Source of the DNA: an uncultured Roseiflexus sp.
Lineage (GTDB): Bacteria > Chloroflexota > Chloroflexia > Chloroflexales > Roseiflexaceae
DNA length: 33,866 bases
Reading direction: 5' to 3'
Assembly: GCA_937935075.1 (NCBI GenBank)
Contig: CALGYB010000083.1
Coordinates: forward strand, 1 to 33,866
Numbering within the stretch: position 1 is the first letter of the stretch; each line of letters starts with the position of its first letter. The notes below the pieces were generated by a model. The model did no database searches, was not told the origin of the DNA, and saw nothing but the letters and a program-made list of their open reading frames with translations. Below are positions 22,883-29,830 of this stretch, in pieces. Made by a program: the position numbers and the translations under genes.

Positions 22883-25800
22883 ATGAGTGTGCGTTCAAGG
22901 CATATCCGCGCATTGGTGCGCGATATTCGTCGCGCTTACCTGGAACGCACCGGCGGTGCGTTCGACCATCCCCTGCCACTCGACGATCTGGCGGAGACGC
23001 TCTGGGAGTTGACGGTCGTTCCGACGGCGACGCTCGCCGAAGGCATTCAGGGGAAGGTCGAGCCGGAACTTCAGGTCATTCGGGTGCGGCGCGATCTTCC
23101 GCCGACCCGCCTGCGCTTCGTGGTGGCGCACGAAATTGGTCACGTGGCGCTCGAAGGACTGACCGCCGGTTCCTTCCGTGATACTGCCGATACCCTCGAT
23201 GAGCGCGCAGCCGGCGAGGGTGTCGATGAGTCGGCGGTGCGCACCTACAATACGCGCGAACGCCGCGAGCGAGAGGCAAACCTGTTCGCGCTCGAACTGC
23301 TCGTGCCGGCGGATGAACTCTGGCAGGCGGTGCAACAACCAGAATGGAGCATTGAAACCCTGGCGGCGCACTTCGCTGTGTCGTCCGATGCTCTGCGCGC
23401 GCAACTGGTGAATGTCTGCCTCCTCCAACCGCCAGCGCTATTGGAAGCGCCGGTTGAGGCGCGCGCCGCCTCATTCACCCCCGATCCAGAACAGCAGGCG
23501 GCGGTCGATGCGCCGCTGCCGCTGCTGCTCGCCGCTGGACCCGGCGCCGGCAAAACGCGCAGCATTGTGGCGAAGTATGTGTCATTGGCGCGTCAGGGGG
23601 TCGATCCGTCGTCCATTCTGGCGCTGACGTTCTCGAACCGGGCAGCGGAAGAGATGCGCGAGCGGATTGTCACGGCGCTTCGCCAGGAAGCGCCGCACCT
23701 CGCCGGTCGTGTCGAGATCAGCACCTTTCACTCGTGGGGCTTGAATGTGCTGCGGATCTACGGCACACGTCTGGGTCTGCCGGTCGATGTGCGCCTGCTC
23801 GACACTGCCGATCTCTTCATCCTGCTCTCGAAGCGCCTGAATGACCTGCGCCTGGAGCATTTCAAAGACCTGCGCGAGCCAACTCGCCATGTGCTGGCGA
23901 TCATTCAGGCGATCAGTCGTATCAAGGATGAACTGTGGTCGCCAGAGGAGTTTGCTCGCCTGGCAGACGTGGAGGCGCGTCGCCTGATCGAACAGGCGGA
24001 ACGGGATCACCCTGGCGCTACCCGCAGGGCGACCGAGGCGCGTGAACGTGCTGCGCGACAGGCTGCGGCGTTGCGGGAACTGGCGCAGGTCTACCCGCGG
24101 TACGAAGCCATACTCCGCGATGCAGGCGCGCTCGACTATGGCGACCTGATTGTGCTGCCGGTGCGGGCGCTGCGCGATTATCCGGCAATCGCCGCCGATC
24201 TCCGCTGTCGCCATCGCTATCTGCTGGTCGATGAGTTTCAGGACATCAACTATGCTTCGGGTGAGTTGATCCGGCTGCTCGACGGCGGGCGCGGGCAGGT
24301 GTGGGCAGTCGGCGACGCCTGGCAGAGCATCTACCGTTTTCGTGGCGCATCCGCAGCGAACCTCGACGAATTCACGCAGCATTATCCGAACGCGCGTATC
24401 TGCTATCTGACGCGCAACTATCGTTCGCTGCAATCGATCCTTGACGCCAGCGCTGCGGTGATGGCGAGCGATCTGCGCGCTGCCGAACGACCTCCCCTTG
24501 TGGCGCAGCGCAACGGCGGCGATGTCCACACGGTCGTTGAGTGGGCCGCGCCGCGCAGCCAGGATGAATATGCCGCCATTGCCTACGATATTCTGTGCCG
24601 GGTGCGCGCGCGCACCCGCCGGTTGTTGCCGGGCTGCGCGGCGCGGCGCCGGGGGGCGCGCTCTGGAAGAATGCGGCGGAGCGCGCGCCGTCTTCCACTT
24701 TCAATCCGTCGGTGGCGCTTTCGCGACCATGCCATCCTCTGTCGTACTCACGAGCAGGCAGGCGCGCTCGCTGCCGTGCTCGAAGCGTATGGCATTCCCG
24801 TTGATTACATCAGCGATGTGTTCGACACGCCGGAAGTCAAGGATGCCCTGGCAGTCTGCGCGCAGGTCGGCGCAACCAACAGCGTCGGATTGTTGCGCGC
24901 ACTGACCATGCCCGAACACCGGCTCGATCCCGCCGATCTCAACCGACTGGTCGATCTGGCGCGACGAAGCCGGCAGGCATTGCCGCGGGCTGCGCGCGAC
25001 CCGCAGATCGTTGCGCAGCTCAGCGAAGCAGGGCAGCGAACGCTCGCACAACTCCAGGCAATGGTCGAAGCGCTGGAGGGCGAGAGTGATGCCTGGCAGG
25101 TGTTGACCGCATATCTGTTCCGGTATAGCCGGGCAATGCGCGAGCGTTTGACCCGCGCCGCGCAGGGGGATGTCAGGGCGCAACGTGAACTCGCGGCGCT
25201 TGGTCAACTCCTTGCGAGTGCAAGTGCGTTCGTGCGCCTGGCAGCGCCAGACGAATGCGATATGTCCCATTTTATTGATTACATTCGCGCACTGCGCGCT
25301 GCCGGTGTGCGCCCGCGATCATCGAGCGGCACGCTGGCGGATGCCGTGCAGGTGATGACCATTCACGCCGCGAAAGGGCTGGAATTCCCGATCGTGTACG
25401 TACCGGGATTGCAGGAAGGACGCTTCCCGGCGCGTGGCAACCGGCGAGGCATCCAGTTGCCCGACAGTCTCATCCGCGGTCCAATCGAGAGCGAAGAGCA
25501 GGAGGAACGTTACCTGCTCTACGTGGCGATGACCCGCGCGCGCAACCGGTTGGTGCTCAGCCGGGCGCTGATGCGCGACGACGGCGCAAGACCGGTAGAG
25601 CGCTCGTCGCTGCTGCCCGGAGATGGTCAAGGGAATGGCGTTCCATGGCGCGTTCGCGTGCTGGAGGGTGCAGCGAACTGCCCGCCCCCGACGCCTGACA
25701 TGCGCCTGTACGACACGCCGCTGCCGCGTATGCCGCTGCCGGCGTCGAGCATTGATCTTGATGGCTGCAAACGGCGCTTTCTCTACCAGTACGTCTATCA

Positions 25801-26425
25801 GTTGTATGACGACCTCTCGCCCTTCTTGCGCATGCACCAGGCAATCCGCGAATGCGTCAAGACTCTGACCGAACAGGCGCGTGATGGCGTTCTTCCGGCT
25901 GATGAAGCCGCACTGCGCACCCTGGTGTTTGGCCAGTTGCAACGCTACGAACTCGACACCGTCTTGTATGCCGATGACTACGCTGCCGAGACGCTGCGGC
26001 ATGTGCAGACCGTATGGGACGACCTGCGCAACGGGCGGATCACGCCGGAACAGGTGGACCGGCGGGTGATCGTGCGGCGACCTGCCGGGACTATCGAGGT
26101 GCGGATTGATCGTGAGGAGACGCAGAACGGGATAACGCGCTGGGTGTGGGTGCGTCCGGGTATGCCGCGCAGTGACGATCACCTGGCGGAACGGGTGATG
26201 CTGTACGCTCTGGCGCGTCAGGAGACGGCTCATCCCCCTGACGAGATCGTCATCGCCTACACCGGAACCGGCGACATGCGACCCGCCATGCCGAGTGAGC
26301 GCGTGCTGGCGAACCATACCGAAAAGATCGACCGTCTGCTGGAAGCCATGCGCGCGCGACGTTGGGAACCGTCGTTCGGTCCGCAGTGCGATTCATGCCC
26401 GTTCAACCTGATCTGCCCGGTGTAG
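22883..26425 (+). CDS. ImmA/IrrE protease - UvrD/PcrA helicase - AddB-like Fe-S domain fusion
   Basis: 1180 residues; the ATG follows gaggagcgacggcgacc. Residues 1-190 are an M78 (ImmA/IrrE) metallopeptidase: HEIGH at 83-87, third-ligand region EREANLFALELLVP (129-142), then a small helical tail with LAAHFAVSSDAL. Residues 205-900 form a superfamily-1A helicase: TPDPEQQAAVDA, Walker A GPGAGKT (219-225), LTFSNRAAEEM, STFHSWG, VDEFQD (449-454), VGDAWQSIYRFRGA, YLTRNYRS, TIHAAKGLEFPIVYVPG and YVAMTRARNRL. Residues 955-1180 resemble the AddB/RecB-type PD-(D/E)XK domain: C962, C1169, C1172 and C1178 fit the iron-sulfur pattern. However, the place of the usual D...D.K strand reads IEVRID...WVWVRPG, so the nuclease is probably inactive. 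Residues about 573-613 are anomalously Arg-rich. It probably couples regulated proteolysis to DNA unwinding; roles in damage response or defence are inferred. Confidence 0.88.
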   Translation: MSVRSRHIRALVRDIRRAYLERTGGAFDHPLPLDDLAETLWELTVVPTATLAEGIQGKVEPELQVIRVRRDLPPTRLRFVVAHEIGHVALEGLTAGSFRDTADTLDERAAGEGVDESAVRTYNTRERREREANLFALELLVPADELWQAVQQPEWSIETLAAHFAVSSDALRAQLVNVCLLQPPALLEAPVEARAASFTPDPEQQAAVDAPLPLLLAAGPGAGKTRSIVAKYVSLARQGVDPSSILALTFSNRAAEEMRERIVTALRQEAPHLAGRVEISTFHSWGLNVLRIYGTRLGLPVDVRLLDTADLFILLSKRLNDLRLEHFKDLREPTRHVLAIIQAISRIKDELWSPEEFARLADVEARRLIEQAERDHPGATRRATEARERAARQAAALRELAQVYPRYEAILRDAGALDYGDLIVLPVRALRDYPAIAADLRCRHRYLLVDEFQDINYASGELIRLLDGGRGQVWAVGDAWQSIYRFRGASAANLDEFTQHYPNARICYLTRNYRSLQSILDASAAVMASDLRAAERPPLVAQRNGGDVHTVVEWAAPRSQDEYAAIAYDILCRVRARTRRLLPGCAARRRGARSGRMRRSARRLPLSIRRWRFRDHAILCRTHEQAGALAAVLEAYGIPVDYISDVFDTPEVKDALAVCAQVGATNSVGLLRALTMPEHRLDPADLNRLVDLARRSRQALPRAARDPQIVAQLSEAGQRTLAQLQAMVEALEGESDAWQVLTAYLFRYSRAMRERLTRAAQGDVRAQRELAALGQLLASASAFVRLAAPDECDMSHFIDYIRALRAAGVRPRSSSGTLADAVQVMTIHAAKGLEFPIVYVPGLQEGRFPARGNRRGIQLPDSLIRGPIESEEQEERYLLYVAMTRARNRLVLSRALMRDDGARPVERSSLLPGDGQGNGVPWRVRVLEGAANCPPPTPDMRLYDTPLPRMPLPASSIDLDGCKRRFLYQYVYQLYDDLSPFLRMHQAIRECVKTLTEQARDGVLPADEAALRTLVFGQLQRYELDTVLYADDYAAETLRHVQTVWDDLRNGRITPEQVDRRVIVRRPAGTIEVRIDREETQNGITRWVWVRPGMPRSDDHLAERVMLYALARQETAHPPDEIVIAYTGTGDMRPAMPSERVLANHTEKIDRLLEAMRARRWEPSFGPQCDSCPFNLICPV

Positions 26426-26509
26426 CGGGCAGAGCGTCGGTATGCCATCGCTCACACGCCTTCGCCCGAACCTGCATCGGGAGTGCGAACCGCAATGAGC
26501 GCAGCGCCG

Positions 26510-26515
26510 TATAAT
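26510..26515 (+). promoter_or_regulatory. -10 element before the flavin reductase gene
   Basis: A perfect TATAAT lies 33 bases before the start codon. The -35 region is weak (no TTG at the right spacing). The 120 bases from the helicase stop to here hold no gene. Confidence 0.45.
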
Positions 26516-26547
26516 ACAATGAGTTCTTGTGAAATAACGGAGCATCC

Positions 26548-27018
26548 ATGCCAGTCGATGAATCTCGTTTTCGCCAGTTGCTGGGTCATTTCGCCAGCGG
26601 GGTGACGGTTGTGACAACGGAACACGAAGGGCAACTGTTCGGATTGACGGTCAGTTCCTTCTGCTCGCTCTCCCTGCGTCCGCCACTGGTGTTAATCTGT
26701 ATTGATAAGAAAGTTCGGGCGCACGATGCGATTGCTGCCGCCGGGCGCTACGCGGTCAATATTCTCGAGAAACATCAGGAGTACCTTTCGCGCCGCTTTG
26801 CAACGCCGGAAATCGACAAGTTCATGGGCATCGCCTGGCGTTTCGGTCAACTGGGGTTGCCCCTTCTCGACGATACGCTGGCGGCGTTCGAGTGCCGGTT
26901 GACCGATACGTTTCCGGGCGGGGACCATTCGATCTTTGTCGGTGAAGTGCAGAATGCGGAGATCCGCGAAGGTTCGCCGCTGATCTACTATCGTCGCGGG
27001 TATCACGAGTTGAAGTGA
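26548..27018 (+). CDS. Flavin reductase-like FMN-binding protein
   Basis: 156 residues, start after acggagc. It is a flavin reductase-like (HpaC/RutF-type) domain over nearly its whole length: FRQLLGHFASGVTVVTT, LFGLTVSSFCSLSLRPPLVL, then VNILEKHQEYLSRRFA and a final FVGEVQNAEIREGSPLIYYRRGYHEL. Members reduce FMN/FAD with NAD(P)H for a partner monooxygenase, or bind FMN as electron carriers. No monooxygenase gene is adjacent, so the partner is unknown. It overlaps the next gene by 4 bases (GTGA), so the two are co-transcribed. Confidence 0.9.
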   Translation: MPVDESRFRQLLGHFASGVTVVTTEHEGQLFGLTVSSFCSLSLRPPLVLICIDKKVRAHDAIAAAGRYAVNILEKHQEYLSRRFATPEIDKFMGIAWRFGQLGLPLLDDTLAAFECRLTDTFPGGDHSIFVGEVQNAEIREGSPLIYYRRGYHELK

Positions 27019-28085
27019 CCAATCACATCCCAACCCGCGTTCTCACTGTCGATCCGTCTGCGCCTGACCCGCAGATCATTGCAGAAGCCGCTGCGGTGAT
27101 CCGGGCGGGCGGACTGGTGGCGTTTCCCACCGAAACGGTCTATGGTCTGGGCGCCAATGCGCTCGATGAGCGAGCAGTGGCACGGATCTTCCACGCCAAG
27201 GGGCGACCGGCAACCGACCCGATCATTGCACACATCGCTGACCTTCAGCAGCTCGACGCGCTGGCGTATGACGTGCCATCGGTCGCGTATGCGCTGGCGC
27301 AGCGTTTCTGGCCCGGGCCGCTTACGCTGGTGGTGCTGCGACGACCGGTTGTGCCCGCCAATCTCTCTGCCGGGCGTGCGACGGTGGCGGTGCGGATGCC
27401 GGCACACCCGGTGGCGCTGGCGTTGATCGCTGCGGCTGATGCGCCGATTGCTGCGCCGAGCGCCAATCGTTTCAGCCGTCCCAGTCCGACGATGGCGGCG
27501 CATGTGCTCGATGATCTGGCAGGGCGCATTGACCTGGTGCTCGATGGCGGTCCCACGCCCATCGGTGTTGAGTCGAGCGTGGTCGATCTGACTGCCGACC
27601 CGCCGGTGCTGCTGCGCCCCGGCGGTGTGACCGTTGCAGCACTGCTGGAACTGTTGCCCGGATTGACCTTTGCGCCCCGCTATCTGACCGTCGAAGACGA
27701 AGCGGCGCCGGCGCCGGGGATGTTGCTGCGGCATTATGCTCCCGATGCGGCGCTGATTGTGGTGGCGGGCAGGCGCGCGGCGGCGCTGGCGCGTATGCGC
27801 AGCGAGGCGTTGGCTGCCATTGCTGCCGGCAGGCGGGTTGGTGTGCTGGCATTTGATGAGGATGCGCCAGCCCTGACCGACCTTTCCGTGCAGTTGGTCA
27901 TGCTGGGTTCCGCAACCGATCCAGAGCAGGTGGCGCAGCGGTTGTTCGCCGCACTACGCGAGATCGAACGCACTGGCGTCGATCTGATCCTGGTGCGCGA
28001 TCCTGGTCAGGAAGGGTTGCGCCTGACCATTCGCGATCGGCTGATACGCGCCGCTGAAGGGCGGGTCATCATCGCCGAACCGTGA
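27015..28085 (+). CDS. L-threonylcarbamoyladenylate synthase, Sua5 type
   Basis: 356 residues, starting at a GTG overlapping the previous stop. The YrdC domain (about 12-205) shows GGLVAFPTETVYGLGANA, KGRPATDPIIAHI, the FWPGPLTLV turn, TVAVRMPAHP and APSANRFSRPSPT. The Sua5-specific C-terminal domain (about 230-350) follows the linker APGMLLRHYAPDA. It makes threonylcarbamoyl-AMP from threonine, bicarbonate and ATP for the t6A37 modification of ANN-decoding tRNAs in the cytoplasm. The two-domain length is typical of Sua5 rather than of single-domain TsaC. Confident call. Confidence 0.95.
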   Translation: MTNHIPTRVLTVDPSAPDPQIIAEAAAVIRAGGLVAFPTETVYGLGANALDERAVARIFHAKGRPATDPIIAHIADLQQLDALAYDVPSVAYALAQRFWPGPLTLVVLRRPVVPANLSAGRATVAVRMPAHPVALALIAAADAPIAAPSANRFSRPSPTMAAHVLDDLAGRIDLVLDGGPTPIGVESSVVDLTADPPVLLRPGGVTVAALLELLPGLTFAPRYLTVEDEAAPAPGMLLRHYAPDAALIVVAGRRAAALARMRSEALAAIAAGRRVGVLAFDEDAPALTDLSVQLVMLGSATDPEQVAQRLFAALREIERTGVDLILVRDPGQEGLRLTIRDRLIRAAEGRVIIAEP

Positions 28086-28139
28086 TAGCGCGCCCGTGGT
28101 ATACTTGCCGGAAAGAAGCGACCAGGCATAGTACCCAAG

Positions 28140-28481
28140 ATGAATTTCCTGCGACGACTGTTTGGCGGCAACGACAACAATCGTGAGCATGATGGCGCGA
28201 TCCATGTGTATGTCGAGTGTGGGCGCTGTCATGCGGTTGTGCATGTGCGCGTCGACCCACGCAACGATCTGATGCCGGAGTATGGTGATGGCGATGATCT
28301 CACCGGCTACCGGTTGATCAAGGAGATCATGGACTCGCGCTGTTTCCGGTTGATGCGCGCCGAGATTGAGTATGATGTGCGTCGCCGTGAGATCAACCGC
28401 ACGATCGAAGGCGGCGCATTTATCACGCGCGACGAGTATGAACAACGGCGGTCATCGCTATCCTCGCCGCCGCGCGACTGA
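28140..28481 (+). CDS. Small conserved hypothetical protein with a CGRC motif
   Basis: 113 residues. It begins MNFLRRLFGG, a pattern of short soluble bacterial proteins, followed by a strand pair around YVECGRCHAVVHVRV. An acidic loop and the segment GYRLIKEIMDSRCFRLMRAE follow, then RREINRTIEGGAFITRDEYE. The CxxC plus one further cysteine could bind a metal, but I count no full four-ligand set. A TATACT (28100-28105) is a possible -10. The next gene starts 8 bases after its stop, so they are one unit. Function unknown. Confidence 0.78.
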   Translation: MNFLRRLFGGNDNNREHDGAIHVYVECGRCHAVVHVRVDPRNDLMPEYGDGDDLTGYRLIKEIMDSRCFRLMRAEIEYDVRRREINRTIEGGAFITRDEYEQRRSSLSSPPRD

Positions 28482-28489
28482 GAGGAACC

Positions 28490-29074
28490 GTGTCCGAATC
28501 TATGACTGCCAATGCCACTCCTCCGCCGGTCTGTCCTCAGTGTGGGCAGAATGATCAGGTGCGCCGCGTCAGCGACCTTGTTCGGGACGAACCGGAGTCA
28601 TCGCTGGCGCAGAAACTTGCCGCGCCGCGATCGCCGCAGCCGGTTGCCGTTATCGGCTGCGCCACATCGTTCTTTGTCACGATGATCAGCCTGAGCGCCG
28701 CTATTCTCGCTACGGGATTGTCCGAACTGACCGCGACTGCGCCGCGCACCAGTCTGCTGTTCGGCGTGCGCGACACCTCGGTGTTCACCGGGATCATCAC
28801 CTTTCTGTTCGTTTTTGTTGGTGTGCATGCCATGTTCGTCTGGCGGCAGGCGCGGGCAAGTCGCTATTTCCGCCGGGCGTTCACCGCCTGGCATCGCGCC
28901 AGTGAACGCTGGCAGCAACTCTCCTACTGTAGTCGCTGCGATGGCGTCTTTCTTCCCGGTCAGGCGTCGCTGACGCCGGTTGATCAGGTTCAGATGCTGC
29001 TGTATGCGCGCCGTCCGCCGCAGCCGGCGGCATCCCCGGCGAATGCGCCGACATCGGCGGAGGCGGAAGGATGA
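28490..29074 (+). CDS. Zinc-ribbon membrane protein of unknown function
   Basis: 194 residues from a GTG (28490) preceded by gagagga; an ATG four codons later is the alternative. It has an N-terminal zinc-knuckle half (VCPQCGQND), two membrane helices at about 55-80 and 95-120, then a helical stretch. A second knuckle, YCSRCDGVFLPGQ, at about 147-159 completes a possible CxxC...CxxC zinc site across the membrane-helix pair. The C-terminus is Pro/Ala-rich. It is translated with the preceding CGRC protein. The design (zinc ribbon plus two helices) recalls the TPR/zinc-ribbon proteins at 7.8 and 10.9 kb, but it lacks their TPR and DUF3592 parts. Confidence 0.78.
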   Translation: MSESMTANATPPPVCPQCGQNDQVRRVSDLVRDEPESSLAQKLAAPRSPQPVAVIGCATSFFVTMISLSAAILATGLSELTATAPRTSLLFGVRDTSVFTGIITFLFVFVGVHAMFVWRQARASRYFRRAFTAWHRASERWQQLSYCSRCDGVFLPGQASLTPVDQVQMLLYARRPPQPAASPANAPTSAEAEG

Positions 29075-29207
29075 TGAGATGGTGTTCGCAACACACACGC
29101 GCGACGACATCTGAACAGTATCGAAAGTGACGACAGGATACGGCGTATGGACACAGCCACCCTGCAGCAGGTTCAGGGCGCCGCCGATCACTGGCAATCA
29201 ACATCGT

Positions 29208-29711
29208 ATGCACCTGCTCGGCATTCCCTGGCGTGTTGCGCTTGAACTGACCGGTCATCAGGGGTGGATTTTGCGCAATAGCGTCATCTGGAATAAGGTC
29301 AAAAGCGGCATGGACGCCGTAAAGAACCGTTTGGGAAACGTTCGCGAATATGTCTTCCATTTTGTGAAGCAATCCAAATACTATTATAATATCGACGCAA
29401 TCCGCTCGAAACCGAGATAATCCAGAGTCGTGAATGGTTTGGTAACATCGGTGACAGGAGTTTCAGGGGTGCGCTATCGCCGTCAAATTGAACTTTCCAC
29501 CGCTCTTTCTGACGAAGAGAAGCAGGAAGCGCTGCAGGAATTGAACAAAATGCTGGAAGATGGTGCTGCTGGTAGAATATCTGATTTTCGAATGATTATT
29601 CGTGGGCAGCAGCGCGCGACGCATTTGGATCGCGCACGTTTATCGGGGCGAGCACGTGAATTGAACGAAAAGGGGTTCTATCGAATTCACAGTGGAGTAC
29701 AGATACAGTAG
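29208..29711 (+). pseudogene. Remnant of a DNA (N4/N6) methyltransferase
   Basis: One frame reads LLGIPWRVALELTGHQGWIL, then RNSVIWNKVKSGMDAVKNR and YVFHFVKQSKYYYNIDAIR. This is the segment following the catalytic motif in N6_N4 site-specific methyltransferases. It meets an in-frame TAA at 29418-29420 and continues in the same frame with SDEEKQEALQELNKML, ISDFRMIIRGQQRATHLDRA and RLSGRARELNEKGFY, the next conserved section. The catalytic DPPY/SPPY part and the terminal FxGxG part are absent, so the gene is truncated at both ends and interrupted. It is evidence of a former restriction-modification or orphan methylase at this site. Confidence 0.75.
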
Positions 29712-29830
29712 GCGTCGCGCAGTGTTTGGGACTGCGCGCTAATCCACAGGTTGAACTTCAAAATAGTATACACGCGCTGGAAGCACGGCTATCATCGGCG
29801 CGACCCCTCACACGTGAGTAAGGAGTTTTC

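Noticed and set aside
21937-22884. 315-codon minus-strand open frame across the XRE gene and spacer
   Set aside because: Covers the degenerate repeat and is antisense to a real gene; a similar frame appears over the other repeat copy at 19330, showing it comes from the repeat.
22883-23450. The N-terminal part as a separate ImmA gene with a frameshift to the helicase
   Set aside because: The frame is continuous from 22883 through the helicase motifs with a plausible linker, so a fusion is the simpler reading.
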